A stretch of DNA of 64,000 bases from Odiellus spinosus (Eukaryota; Arthropoda; Arachnida; Opiliones; Phalangiidae), in contig OY987232.1 in assembly GCA_963920705.1 (NCBI GenBank), positions 7,008,200-7,072,199 of the forward strand, read 5' to 3'. The notes under the pieces are model-generated. The model had not been told where the DNA came from. It worked only from the letters and a program-made list of their open reading frames with translations, and searched no databases. Below are positions 1-9,665 of this stretch, one piece after another. A program made the position numbers and the translations under genes. Numbering within the stretch: the stretch's first letter is position 1; each line of letters begins with the position of its first letter.

Positions 1-42
1 GTAATATCAAATTTAATCATTTTTTTAAACGGTTAATATACA

Positions 43-539
43 TCAATTACTCGAGCCAAAACCACCAATACCCCTAACGGTTGTAACTGGGATTAATATT
101 GGGGTAATGACTAATTGGGCAATTTTGTCACCGGCTTTAATAGTATATTCCGTTTCTAAGTTGGTTCTCAGCATGATTTGTAACTCGCCTCGAAAGTCGG
201 AGTCAATAATCCCCGGGTATACAAAAATACCCTCCAAAAGCTTCGCTAAAATAGAAATTTTAGCTATAATTTTAAAAGTTAGTTTTAAGTTTCATATCGT
301 AAAAACTTACACGATCTTCCTAGCAACGTTCCCACGGTGTAAGGTGGTAGTTCAAGTGCAATCCCCGTGTGTACTTTAACAAGTCCATTGACGGGGATTA
401 TTGTGTCATACAATGAGTAAAAATCTAAACCTGCTGACCAATTGGTAGCTCTAGTTGGTATAAAAGCGGCTGGACTCAATTTTAAATATTTTAGAACCGG
501 GTAAAATGGCTGCACCACAGCAATATTTTTACTCGACAT
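43..539 (-). CDS. dUTPase, two exons (join 311-539 and 43-245)
   Basis: Trimeric-type dUTP nucleotidohydrolase, which hydrolyses dUTP to dUMP and pyrophosphate and keeps uracil out of newly made DNA. Exon 1 (539-311) carries motif 1 (AGLDFYS) and the start of motif 2 (LLGRS). The donor GTAAGT follows at 310, and a 65-bp intron ends in TTTTAG at 246. Exon 2 (245-43) carries motif 3 (GIIDSDFRGE), motif 4 (GDKIAQLVI) and the glycine-rich motif 5 (RGIGGFGSS). The splice is phase 1 and rebuilds motif 2 exactly, giving 143 residues, the usual length for the family. The start is the ATG at 539; the frame stays open upstream without another ATG. All five motifs are present and no break is seen. Motif 3 has Phe where Tyr is usual. 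Confidence 0.9.
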
Positions 540-593
540 ACTTTTTGGTTTGGTAACGAGATTCAAAAGTGAAAAAATGAACCTTATTTTTGC

Positions 594-606
594 GTATTTA
601 TATATT
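594..606 (-). promoter_or_regulatory. TATA-like box of the dUTPase gene
   Basis: TATATAAATAC on the minus strand lies about 55-65 bp before the dUTPase ATG. The spacing resembles the TATATAAAG boxes found before two neighbouring genes of the same element. The region is AT-rich, so chance matches are possible. Confidence 0.4.
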
Positions 607-1205
607 CTGTAATTTAATATATAAAAAAGTGGTTATCTACATATGTATATTAATGACGTAAATAATATAGAATGTTATTTTCTTCAATGTCATCCAGTTT
701 TAAATTTTTTATTTGAATATCAAAATATTAAAATTATACACGTAGGGGTTATAATAATTAAGATAGATTATCTAGTTATATAGAATTAATATACAGATTA
801 TAAAAATATTCATTCTAATTACATTTAATTGGTATAATTATCATTTTACAAAAATAATATTTTTAAAAGAATATATTTATTATAAAGAAATAGTTTCACA
901 AATAAAAATTGCCAAATTTAAAATGTTAGTTAAAGAGTTTTTAATACATTAATAGAATTAATAATTCGTCCATTTCTGGTTCCAAAGTTAAATATCGGGC
1001 TTTAATTTTTTTATCTAAAAGTTAATAACATTATAATCTTAAATAAATTAATGTTTAAAAAATACATACCTGTCGATTCAGATATTTAATTTTTCTTCTT
1101 CTTATTTTTCTCATTTCTAGCGTAGGATTTGCGCAAAAAATGTTAAGGTCCCGATATCTAAATAAAATTATATCATTATTTTTTGGATAACAAAGTTGGT
1201 ATTCA
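607..1205. other. AT-rich spacer with possible intron
   Basis: No gene is recognised here. On the minus strand, CAG|GTATGT (donor at 1,069) and TTTTAG| (acceptor ending at 1,015) bracket a possible 55-bp intron like the others in this element. It could belong to a 3' exon of the ORF at 1,206-1,628, but no frame joins cleanly without a frameshift. Confidence 0.3.
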
Positions 1206-1628
1206 TTAAGTAACGTACAAGGTCGCAAAAATGGCCGCTTTATAGTAAGTCCAGCAACGTATATAATAGGCGGTATGAATTTGAAACGTGGAGCAGCGAA
1301 AATGAAAAAAGGGACAGGTAGGATGACCAATATGTACAGCAAAAGGACAAAAGGGAGGAGGGATGTCCAAATCAAGATTATATCGATTGAAACAAAAAAG
1401 TCCATGTTTTTCGGTTATAAAGTAGTTATAGTCTTTTAAAAGTTCATAACACTGCTCAAAAACGCGTTTACCTATTATATTAACAAATTGATCGCGCTTA
1501 TTTACAGGTAATTTGTTAAAAAGAGCATTTTTATCACAAATGTGAAAACTCAGCGCGGTTAATGACAAAATTGCATCGAAACGCTCGGTGTTTTTAATAT
1601 CGCAATTGACACTTAAACAGAAAGCCAT
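1206..1628 (-). CDS. uncharacterised Polinton-associated ORF
   Basis: A 140-residue ORF starting at the ATG at 1,628 and preceded by a TATATAAAG box at 1,690-1,682. I do not recognise a domain. The first 80 or so residues read like ordinary protein (charged and aromatic, with several Cys). After about residue 85 another frame (from 1,405) looks more protein-like, so a frameshift or an intron is likely near 1,340-1,400. It lies between the dUTPase and a divergent plus-strand gene, so it is probably an early or accessory gene of the element. Function unknown. Confidence 0.4.
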   Translation of the reverse strand: MAFCLSVNCDIKNTERFDAILSLTALSFHICDKNALFNKLPVNKRDQFVNIIGKRVFEQCYELLKDYNYFITEKHGLFCFNRYNLDLDIPPPFCPFAVHIGHPTCPFFHFRCSTFQIHTAYYIRCWTYYKAAIFATLYVT

Positions 1629-1993
1629 TTTTTATCGAGTTCTTCTGTTACTAAGACTTTAAAAATGTTAATATTTTTGAGCTTTATATATGGAAATAAA
1701 TGGGTTATATCTATGTAAAAATTGAACTAGAGGGGATAATTAGCCTAGATTAAAATATTTTTATAAATAGGCGTTGTACCATAAAAAAGTTTTTTTGATA
1801 CATATTAAAAATTAATTATCTTTGTACGTGACTTAAAAAATATTAAATTCAAATTTTTGAAAAACAAAAAATATATATTTTTTATTTATTTTTGAAATTT
1901 TTGTCTATATAAAGATAGACCATAACGTGTAAAAGTTTATTTTCAGTCTTTGGGAGTTTAGAGTCGATTAGTTTTTGACAAAATAGCCGGAAT
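1629..1993. promoter_or_regulatory. divergent promoter region with two TATA boxes
   Basis: This AT-rich spacer separates a minus-strand ORF (ATG 1,628) from a plus-strand gene (ATG 1,994). TATATAAAG occurs on the minus strand at 1,690-1,682, about 55 bp before the minus start, and on the plus strand at 1,906-1,914, about 80 bp before the plus start. The two boxes face outward, as expected for a bidirectional promoter. Confidence 0.5.
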
Positions 1994-2613
1994 ATGAGCC
2001 AATTACTCGAATCACAAGATATACTGGACTTGTCCAGCCCTCCGCCGTCTCCCGACATTACGGTAGAAGAAGCGGAATGTAATTTAAACGAATTGCCAGA
2101 CATCAATCGGCCCAGTTCCTCTCATAAATCGAGTAGTTCAAAACGAAAAATAACATCGTTTTTAAATTTAGAAAAATTAATAGCACCGGATGACAATATT
2201 TTTCTCGAAAAAGTCAAAGAAAGTTCTACTGTTTCAACACTGGGTCTAGAAAGTAGCTTGCGTTTAAGGGTAAATGGCAATTACTACGAATCAAAAACTA
2301 GACCCCGTACGAATGGGCTGTTTTATAAAGAAATGAACTTATATAAAATGGAAGACATTGGGAACAGTCCCGTTGACGAACTCTGGAAAGCCGACCATAA
2401 AAAATTAAAATACATGTAAGGTTTTTTTAAATAGTTTTAAATTCGTAAAATTTGTTTTTAATTTACAATTATTAATTTTGTAGTATCACGGATGAATCGG
2501 ATCGAGATGGTGTAAAATTGGTCAATGCCTTTTACAAATGTTGCGAACGAATTCAAAACAGTAAAGAAACCCAAATCATTGCTCCAAAGAAGGTAACGAG
2601 TAAATATTTTTGA
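1994..2613 (+). CDS. uncharacterised spliced Polinton gene (join 1994-2415, 2484-2613)
   Basis: Exon 1 begins at the ATG at 1,994. The donor GTAAGG at 2,416 and the acceptor TTTGTAG ending at 2,483 define a 68-bp intron, and splicing opens a second exon that runs to TGA at 2,611-2,613. The predicted protein is about 183 residues. The N-terminal 55 are rich in Ser, Pro and acidic residues (low complexity); the rest is mixed with no recognised motif. A GTAACG at 2,593 could be a further donor, in which case the 3' end lies elsewhere. It sits directly upstream of polymerase B, behind its own TATA box. Function unknown; an early regulatory or replication accessory role is only a guess. Confidence 0.5.
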
Positions 2614-2684
2614 CATAAAAAATAACCCTTGAATTAAAACTTTGTGTCTTTCATTATATTTTAAAAAATAATTCTGCATAAAAA

Positions 2685-5600
2685 ATGGCCGATTATTCAG
2701 AAACCTCTTCGTCTTCTACCGCTATTGATTCTGATTCCTCTTCTTTCCCTAATCTTAAACGTTTCTATCACATTCAACGTCGATTAAATAAGCGCTCATA
2801 TAAATGGAAGACAAAAGAAATAGATGTTCGAATTCAATTTCATGACTTAACTAAAATTCCTGTTAAAGACTTCTATAAAACCTTTAAAAGAATTTTAGCA
2901 GAAATAATTCGTGAAATATTATTGGATCGTGAAACCTTTACTCATTTACGGTTTAGTTTAAATTCCGAAAGTTTAAATACACCAGTTAATATAAATTTAA
3001 TTAAAATAGACAAACTCACTCCCAAGCGTATTATTCGAACGATAAGTCGGGTTATACAATCAAATTCTAAAGACTTAATTGTAGAAAGCGATAACTGGAA
3101 ATTTGATTTAATTTTCATAGATCTGCCCCAAAATATCGGCGGTTACCAACGCTCGGTTAAAACAGAACTTTAGCTAACTTAAATGACTGGCTCCAAAAAA
3201 ATGCCCAATTTATTTTTATTGACAATGACACGGACAATTTTTGTTTCGGACGAGGTATTGTATTAGGTCAATTACTCGCGGATCGATTCTATTTTAATGA
3301 AATTAAACAACCCGAATTATTTGACAAAAAAGAATTCCAAAAAATTAAATACGGAAAAAAAAATACAATTAAAAATGGCCAAAGAGTTACACGAAAAAGC
3401 GGGGTTAGATGAAGGAGCGGTCAATATGCTTAGTATTAATAAAATGCAAAATTTTTTACTTCCCCTTTATCGCATTGTTATAATAGACGCTTTAGAATAA
3501 ATATAACATTTTTTACGAAGGTCCCGACGCCCCTCGTTATATTTACTTATTAAAGGTTGGGTCTCACATTCACGTTGCAAAAAATCTTCATTCAATAAAG
3601 GGAGGTAAAAGTTCGTGTAATCCTTGTTTAAAAACGTTTCATACAGATTTTCAAAAAAAGAAACATAGATGTCCGAACACGAGTGAATATATTTGCTTTC
3701 GTTGTCAGGCACCCGCTTATCACGCTATGAATAATTTAGAGAGGTGTGCGAAATGTTTTTGCTATTTTGCTCGGGGGGCTTGTTTTGAAGCGCATGTTTT
3801 TAACGGAACATGCGAGTCAAAAAAGAGGTGTTTAAAATGTGGGCATTTACTAGGTGAAAATCACGATTGTTTACCCCGTTGTCAGCGTTGTCTGATTAAA
3901 CATCCCGAACAATTGCATTACGTCATGCCCCTTTGCACCCCCCGCGAAAAAAGTCGGTTAATTTTTTTCGATACTGAAACTATATTAGAAAATGATATGC
4001 TTGTTCCCATTTTATTAATTAGTGAAGCTGAATTAGAAAATGGTAGTTACGAAAAAATGAATTTTTATGGAAAAGATTGCATTGACAAGTTTTTGGATTA
4101 TATTTTATCAACAGAAGTGATTGTTAGTTCTCAAAAAATAAGAAAACGTAAGACTAGAAAGGCGCTTCCATGGATTTTCAGTATTAGGTCACTATGCAAA
4201 AGGTTTCGACCTTTACTTCATTATAAGGAAGTTAATTGAACGAAATTTATTGCCTTTTCTTATTTATGACGGTTCTAAAATTTTACTCATCTCATTGAAA
4301 AATTTACAAATAAGATTTATCGACAGTTATTCTTACGTCGCGGCCCCTTGAAGAAATTTTACGCAAATGTTCGGGCTTGATGATGACGTAGTAAAAGGAT
4401 ATTTTCCTTACTCTTTTTACAATAACTCGACTTTAGATTATAAAGGGACACTGCCACCAAAACATTATTTTAGCCCGGAAAAAATGAAAGATCAAGATTT
4501 TCTTAATTTTGAAAAATGGTACGAGAGTCGTGAGAAAGAGGAATATGATATTCACGAAGAAGTTTTAAAATACTGTAGCCAGGATGTTAAAGTGTTACGA
4601 GAAGGAATGGTAATTTTCCGAGACATTTATTTAAAAATTACGGGTTTTGATATTTTTAGTTTTTCCAACATAACGATTGCCGGGTGTCTCACCACCATTT
4701 TTTTAAACAATTATCTTAAACCGTATACAATGGGAATTGTTCCTCCTAACGGTTATAACAATCGATTTGCCTATTCTCAAATTAGTTTAAAATATTTAGC
4801 TTGGTTTGAAGAACAAGAAGGCGTAGAACTTCAAACAGCTTTATACGGAGGAGAAAAACAAGTTGGCCCATACCGATTAGACGGCTACTCTAACGACCCA
4901 CCGTTAGCTATTAATTTTGATGGCTGTTTTTATCACGGTTGCGAGCTTTGTTTGGCTTTAAATTCTTATAATTCGCTATTAAAAACAACCAATAAGCATC
5001 TTCACGAACGCATTTTGGATAGAGATATTTTTATTCGAGAAACTCTTCCAAACCATAAATATATTACAGTAAAAGAATGTCAATTCTATCGCTTTTTGAA
5101 GGAAAACGCCGAAGCCAAAGCTTTTTGCAAAAGTTTCACATTACGCCCCCGTATTAATGGACGCAGCACTTTATACGGTGGTCGTTGTAGCGTATTCAAA
5201 TTAAAAAGCGTTCCCCAAACACATCAAACCATAAAATATTTAGACATAATTTCGCTTTACCCCCATATCTGTCGCGATAAGGTTTTTCCGGGATTACACC
5301 CTAGTATTATTACCTCTAACTTTAATTACGAAGCAGATGCGTACTTTGGGGTTATCCACGCGCGCGTACTGCCCCCCAAAATCTTTATATCCCCGTTTTA
5401 CCCGTTCGAGTGCATGGAAAATTATATTACCCGCTGTGTAAAATGTGTGCTAAATTTCAGTTAAACGTTTGTAATCACGGAGAGAACGATAGAGCCTTAG
5501 AAGGCGTTTGGGTTAGCAACGAGCTCTATTGGGCCGTAAAGTATGCTAATTACAAAATCTTAGATATTTACGAAGTTTATCACTATAACAAACAAGAAAA

Positions 5601-6520
5601 TTTCTTTAGTCAGTACATGACGGACTTTATTGGTCTTAAAAGAGCGAATTCGGGATTTCCAAGTGATGCTGTCACAGAAAAAAAAAGTTTGTCGAAAAAA
5701 TTAATCAAAGTGAAAAATTAAATTTAAATATTTCTGACATTACTGATAACCCTGGATTACGTCACGTTGGGAAATTAAATATAAATGCGCTATGGGGGAG
5801 AGTAGGGTTGCATACTAATCATACTAAAACTGTACTAATTAATAAATATGCAGAATTAAATATTTAGGAGACCCTAGCGTGGAAATAGCCGATTTGCGAC
5901 CCGTAACTGACGAAATTGCGATGTTAAGTCTCAAAAGCGAAAGCGATTACGCACCTTCGTATAATTACGGTAATGCTATTGTAGCTAGTTTCGTTTCCGC
6001 TTATGGGCGTATTAGATTAAACGAAACTTTGTTCAAATTGGGCAGGGCCTGCGTATATGGAGATACAGATAGTTGCCTTTATATCGCTACCCCCGGGGCG
6101 TGGGAACCTTCTATTGGCACTGCGGTGGGTTCGTGGGCCGACGAATTAAAGGGCAATTCGATAGATTTATTTATGGCGACGGGACCAAAAAGTTATGTCT
6201 ATAAATTAAAAGAATCTCAAAAAATTGTACAAAAATGTAAAGGCATCACTTTAAATCGTGAAAATGTCGAAGCTATTGGCCTAGGAAATTTCGAAGAATT
6301 AATCATGGATCCTCAAAAAGAATTAACACTCCAAATTCCCTTTAACGTAAAAAGACATAAAATACAGATGGCCCTAGAGTCGACCAAACCGACCAAAAAG
6401 TTTAGACGCACAAATGATAAACGATATATTTTAAATAATCTTGACACTTTGCCTTTCGGCTACAACGCGGACGGAAGCGAAAAAAAAGAATCACGAATTG
6501 ACCCGCCTAGAAAGTTTTAA
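2685..6520 (+). pseudogene. protein-primed family B DNA polymerase, multiply frameshifted
   Basis: Polinton polymerase that replicates linear DNA from a protein primer. Landmarks in order: N-terminal region (2,685-3,330) with an IDNDTDNFCFGRG segment; a Cys-rich zinc-binding stretch with several CxxC pairs (3,590-3,960); ExoI FFDTET (3,967-3,984); ExoII GHYAKGFD (4,187-4,210); ExoIII YCSQDVKVL (4,572-4,598); motif A DIISLYP (5,243-5,263); motif B KLNINALWG (about 5,773-5,800); motif C VYGDTDS (6,055-6,075); terminal LPFGY (6,451-6,465). The frame changes near 3,170, 3,370, 3,495, 4,150, 4,350, 5,410 and around 5,700-5,880, with stops between, so the copy is dead unless the reads contain indel errors. 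No GT-AG pair explains the shifts. The start is the ATG at 2,685. Confidence 0.93.
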
Positions 6521-6956
6521 AGGGCGTTGGAAAGGTTGCGTTCCGATTGAAGCCTAAGCTAAAGCAGGATTTTTTTTATTAGACTCGAAAATCCAAGCTT
6601 GTCAATGTTTTCAATGCGGGCTTATTTTATATCGTTGGGAATGTTTAGACATCCCCTTTAAAGAGCATGAAAAATATAGTCCAAACTGCGATATTGTTAC
6701 CAAGCGAAATTCGACTACGAACATCCCTCTCGTACCATTTCAACCTCTTCAAACCGGTTTTGATGAATGCGGAAGCATTCCTTTCGCGAAATATAACTCG
6801 AATCAAAGCGGTAAAGATGAAAGGAAACGTGTTAATACCATAATAAGCGAAACTCCTGAAAAAACTATTGTTGAAGAAAAAATTAAATGTCCACCCTTTA
6901 TAAATAGCCAATCATGTCCAAGAATGGAAACAGGCACGTGCATTTTTCTAACGTAA
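6489..6956 (+). pseudogene. BIR-domain (inhibitor-of-apoptosis-like) protein, one in-frame stop
   Basis: A frame-3 stretch overlaps the polymerase 3' end and carries a textbook BIR repeat: RLESF and W near 6,504-6,530, AGFF at 6,564-6,575, then C-x2-C-x16-H-x6-C (CFQC at 6,606-6,617, H at 6,666-6,668, final C at 6,687-6,689) with the WE and D-x-P signature between. BIR folds bind zinc and, in IAP proteins, bind caspases or their regulators. A TAA at 6,555-6,557 falls where Leu is usual. No ATG precedes the domain in this frame. An A8 run at about 6,480-6,487 separates it from the polymerase frame, so a slip, a fusion or an unseen first exon is possible. Downstream the frame runs acidic and Ser/Thr-rich into the PP1-docking ORF. 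Confidence 0.8.
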
Positions 6957-7117
6957 TTCAAATTTATGAAATCCCCAAGGAAAATAGAAAAAATTATAAA
7001 TGGATTGATCACTTACGTTTTCAACATAAAATTAAAAAATTTGAACAAATATTTTTAGCGTGTAAAAGAGGTCAAGATTTAAAAAAGGAAATACAATTGG
7101 TGACGGTCAATACATAG
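6914..7117 (+). CDS. small protein with PP1-docking, GADD34/PPP1R15-like module
   Basis: A 67-residue ORF from the ATG at 6,914. Residues 7-11 (RHVHF) fit the [RK]-x-V-x-F docking consensus for protein phosphatase 1. The following 40 residues (IYEIP, ENRK, a Trp, then LRFQHKI and FEQI) follow the order of conserved positions in the PPP1R15/GADD34 C-terminal region, which viral homologues use to recruit PP1 to eIF2-alpha. The usual ARDR block is weak here (DHLRF). It overlaps the 3' end of the BIR frame by one frameshift, so the two may once have been one BIR plus PP1-docking protein. The assignment rests on motif order only, by eye. Confidence 0.5.
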   Translation: MSKNGNRHVHFSNVIQIYEIPKENRKNYKWIDHLRFQHKIKKFEQIFLACKRGQDLKKEIQLVTVNT

Positions 7118-7211
7118 CATATAAACTGGAGTCGGGTTAATAAACATGCAAATTGTTTGTGAAACTTAAAAGTGACGGGTTTTAATATCTGGTGTTGGAT
7201 TTTTTGTTATA
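7118..7211. promoter_or_regulatory. short spacer before the ATPase gene
   Basis: An AT-rich gap of about 95 bp between the PP1-docking ORF and the ATPase. No clear TATA box or other motif is seen. Confidence 0.2.
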
Positions 7212-7946
7212 ATGAATAATGAATAATTTATTACTCCATTTCAAAGTTTAATTTGCGGGCCTTCTATGTGTGGTATGCTTTTTTTTGCCTGTATTTTATT
7301 ATTAATAAAATTATATACATATATAATAATCTAGCATTAAAAAACTGTTTTATTTATTTTTATAGGAAAAAGCACTTTTGTCTCTAATTTTTTAAAACAA
7401 TTACCATTAATTACATATCCCCCTCCCGAAAAAATAATTTATTGTTTTCAAGCTTATCAACCCAATTTTGATGTTTTACGCCAGACACTTCCCAATATTG
7501 TTTTTATTCAGGGTTTACCCGATTCTAACGTTGAATTTTGGGAAAAAAATCGTAATTCGCTTATTGTTTTGGACGACCTTGCTCATGAAATCTTTAACAA
7601 CCCCTTTATCGCTAATTTAGTGACGGTAAAATCACATCACTTTAATATTAGCGTGATGATCCTTTGCCAAACTTTATTTCTGAAAGGCAATCAAGCTCGG
7701 CTAATATCTTTAAACACTTGTTACATTATTTATTTTAAAAATCCCCGAGATTCATTAGGAATTTCTTTGTTAGGATCACAAATTGCCCCGGGTCATGGGA
7801 AAAAAATAGTAGAAGCATATAAACTAGCGACTCAAGATCCCTATAGTTATTTACTCATAGACAATAAACAAGAAACACCTGACCTTTTAAGACTAAGGAG
7901 TCGTATTTTAATTCACGAAGCGCCTATGATAATTTATTGTGATTAA
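7212..7946 (+). CDS. FtsK/A32-type DNA-packaging ATPase (join 7212-7272, 7366-7946), stop at codon 5
   Basis: Packaging ATPase that would pump the element's DNA into capsids. The P-loop is split by an intron: exon 1 ends within GPSMCG, the donor GTATGC starts at 7,273, the acceptor TTTATAG ends at 7,365, and exon 2 opens with the GKST part, rebuilding a perfect Walker A by a phase-1 splice. Walker B is LIVLDD at 7,561-7,578. The C-terminal half includes an Arg-finger-like FKNPRD segment. With the ATG at 7,212 the protein is about 213 residues, normal for Polintons. Codon 5 is TAA, one change from a sense codon, so translation from this ATG would stop at once. The rest is intact. It is directly followed by the core-like gene. 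Confidence 0.87.
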
Positions 7947-7981
7947 AAAACAATTGGTTTTTCGGAACTATATTCACGAGC

Positions 7982-8374
7982 ATGGTTTTAAAGCGCAAAC
8001 GTCGCTCGAAAAGATCTAAAAAACAGCCGATAGCCTATCCGAGCAAAAAATTTAAGACCTTTTTACCGTTTTTACAAGAATTACGTCAGAGTACAGGCCC
8101 CGCCCGTAGCGTTTTATTAAACAATAGTAGCGCGAATCAATTAAATTCTATTTCCACTCTATGCAAAAATTTGAAAGGAGGTGGTATCTTTTTAACCACG
8201 GCTCGTAAAAAGCGATTAGCTAAATATAAAGCGCTCATTCGAAAGTTAGCTTCGTCCAAACTCTCCCAAAAAGCTAAACGTAAAATATTGTTGAATCAAA
8301 AAGGCGGATTTGTGGGTACTTTATTAACTACTTTGTTACCCTCTTTAGTGGGTTTAATCGCTCGTCAATTATGA
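7982..8374 (+). CDS. basic KGG-motif virion core-like protein
   Basis: 130 residues, very Lys/Arg-rich, starting with a polybasic KRKRRSKRSKK tract. The central part (LCKNLKGG, then KKRLAKYKALIRKLA) and the end (LLNQKGGF followed by a hydrophobic LLTTLLPSLVGLI helix) match a protein family I know from invertebrate Polinton and adintovirus-like elements, comparable to adenovirus core pX/mu proteins. The Gly-Gly pairs at residues about 66-68 and 108-109 are plausible sites for the adenain-like protease of the same element. Intact. Its stop TGA overlaps the next gene's ATG (ATGA), implying tightly coupled genes. Confidence 0.75.
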   Translation: MVLKRKRRSKRSKKQPIAYPSKKFKTFLPFLQELRQSTGPARSVLLNNSSANQLNSISTLCKNLKGGGIFLTTARKKRLAKYKALIRKLASSKLSQKAKRKILLNQKGGFVGTLLTTLLPSLVGLIARQL

Positions 8375-9165
8375 AATCAATGATTCTTGTCCCCGCTACA
8401 TCTCTCACAGAAAGTACCGAGAGTAAAGTATTTCAATCGCTCGACGAAGAGATTGAGCGAATCTTAAAATCAAACTCCCCTTCTGCCGCCAAATTAATAG
8501 TTTATATGGATACGCTACGGCGTTATTTAGATATGAAAGAAAATATTCCCTTGCCCAAGTTTGAAGTTAGTAATTTATCAGCCCTAACACTTCCGCCCCA
8601 ATCCACCACGCCTGTAACTCCCGGTTTGCAACCCTTAAAAGCTTCACCGCAACCATTTATTACGCCGAGATATTCTATGACGAAAGGATTCCGCGGGAAA
8701 ACGTCGCGTTCAAAGATTTCCCCTTTATATCAAGAGCATTCGACCCCGTTGTCAAAAGAAGAAATGGAGCAAAAACTCGGCCCGCATTACGTTTCTAATT
8801 TGATAAGAGATTCTGCCTCAAAAATTACCCGTCAATTGCATCAAGATTTATTTCAAGAACCCCCCGAAGAGCTTTTAGGCGCCGTGGGAGGCACGCCTAC
8901 CCCGGAGCGGGGAAATTTTCTTCGGGCGAAACAAGAGGCGCTCGATTCGATATCCGAAGTTTTAAGTGCTGAGTCTAGTAAAAACGACCAAACACCTGAC
9001 ATTGATCAAACCCCCCGAAATGGTAAATCATCGAGAAGGAAAAAAAAGAAAAGGAGAAGAGGAGTCGAGAGGTTGGAACCAGTTTCCCCCCGCGCTCGAA
9101 CGCGTAGCAAACAATTTTTGCGAGAGCAGAAGGGAACTGGAAAACCTCAAAAATGGAGAGACTAA
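8371..9165 (+). CDS. Polinton-associated protein (MILVP family), downstream partner of the core protein
   Basis: 264 residues starting at the ATG that overlaps the previous stop. The N-terminus (MKSMILVP, then a helical region about residues 20-60 ending in RRYLD) is typical of the ORF that follows the KGG-core gene in related elements. The middle is Pro/Ser/Thr-rich and disordered (residues 70-130). LLGAVGG at about 170-176 could be a protease site, and the C-terminus is strongly basic (a run of Lys/Arg near 218-230), suggesting DNA or nuclear binding. No enzymatic domain is seen. Intact. It ends 18 bp before the convergent protease gene. Confidence 0.65.
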   Translation: MKSMILVPATSLTESTESKVFQSLDEEIERILKSNSPSAAKLIVYMDTLRRYLDMKENIPLPKFEVSNLSALTLPPQSTTPVTPGLQPLKASPQPFITPRYSMTKGFRGKTSRSKISPLYQEHSTPLSKEEMEQKLGPHYVSNLIRDSASKITRQLHQDLFQEPPEELLGAVGGTPTPERGNFLRAKQEALDSISEVLSAESSKNDQTPDIDQTPRNGKSSRRKKKKRRRGVERLEPVSPRARTRSKQFLREQKGTGKPQKWRD

Positions 9166-9182
9166 ATAAGATTTTATATATC

Positions 9183-9197
9183 TTTATTGACAATAAA
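9183..9197. terminator. bidirectional polyadenylation signals between convergent genes
   Basis: AATAAA on the plus strand (9,192-9,197) follows the 8,371 gene's stop by 27 bp. AATAAA on the minus strand (9,188-9,183) overlaps the TAA stop of the protease. The two gene arrays of the element therefore end against each other here. Confidence 0.6.
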
Positions 9198-9654
9198 ATC
9201 CATTATGTATTTGTAAATGTAAACATAAAAATAATAAAATTAAAATGTCATTTAATTTTAAATTTGAATAATACATTTTATTTATAATATCATTATAATT
9301 AATATTATTACAGCGAGCCGTTAAAAAGTAGACGCAATTCAAACCGCACGTTTCCGCCCGAGTTGGTTGTATTTGATTTGTATTATAGTATATTTTGGGA
9401 TGATATTTCTCGAGAGATAAATTATAAAAATCTGGTCCTAAACCGTAACTATCAAAAAATTCTAATTTTTCTTTATTTCGGAAAACCGCTAACCAATGTT
9501 GACCTTCTTGATTGTGATTATCAGTGTTTAGAATAAAACAATAAATTTCTCTATGAGGGGCCTTTGGTAATTGGTCCCTAGGTAGGACCCCTAGAAAGTA
9601 TTTTCGAGTTTTAGGATTGCAATGCATGAGAGCCATGAGCTGATGCGTATCCAT
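9184..9654 (-). CDS. adenain-like (C5/Ulp1-fold) cysteine protease
   Basis: Virion maturation protease of the Polinton set. From the ATG at 9,654 it has 156 residues. Catalytic His is at about residue 53 (GQHWLAVF), the acidic residue at about 68 (FFDSYG), the oxyanion Gln at about 96 (NQIQ) and Cys at about 103 (ETCGLNC). An upstream in-frame TTG at 9,669 is not preferred. The likely substrates are the core-like, pVI-like and other proteins with Gly-Gly sites in this element. No breaks. The ATG lies 11 bp after the integrase stop, so the two genes are adjacent and probably cotranscribed. Confidence 0.9.
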   Translation of the reverse strand: MDTHQLMALMHCNPKTRKYFLGVLPRDQLPKAPHREIYCFILNTDNHNQEGQHWLAVFRNKEKLEFFDSYGLGPDFYNLSLEKYHPKIYYNTNQIQPTRAETCGLNCVYFLTARCNNINYNDIINKMYYSNLKLNDILILLFLCLHLQIHNGFYCQ

Positions 9655-9665
9655 CTTGTTTTTCC

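Noticed and set aside
1055..1405. Separate hydrophobic protein on the minus strand
   Set aside because: It overlaps the 1,206-1,628 ORF and has no TATA box or independent start context. It is more likely a frameshifted continuation of that gene or a shadow frame.
2685..6520. Introns explaining the frame changes of polymerase B
   Set aside because: No GT-AG pairs of suitable spacing lie at the breakpoints, and several shifts are single-base and partly compensating (for example near 4,350).
7118..7211. Additional first exon for the ATPase to avoid the codon-5 stop
   Set aside because: No upstream ATG with a suitable donor was found; a single nonsense change is the simpler reading.
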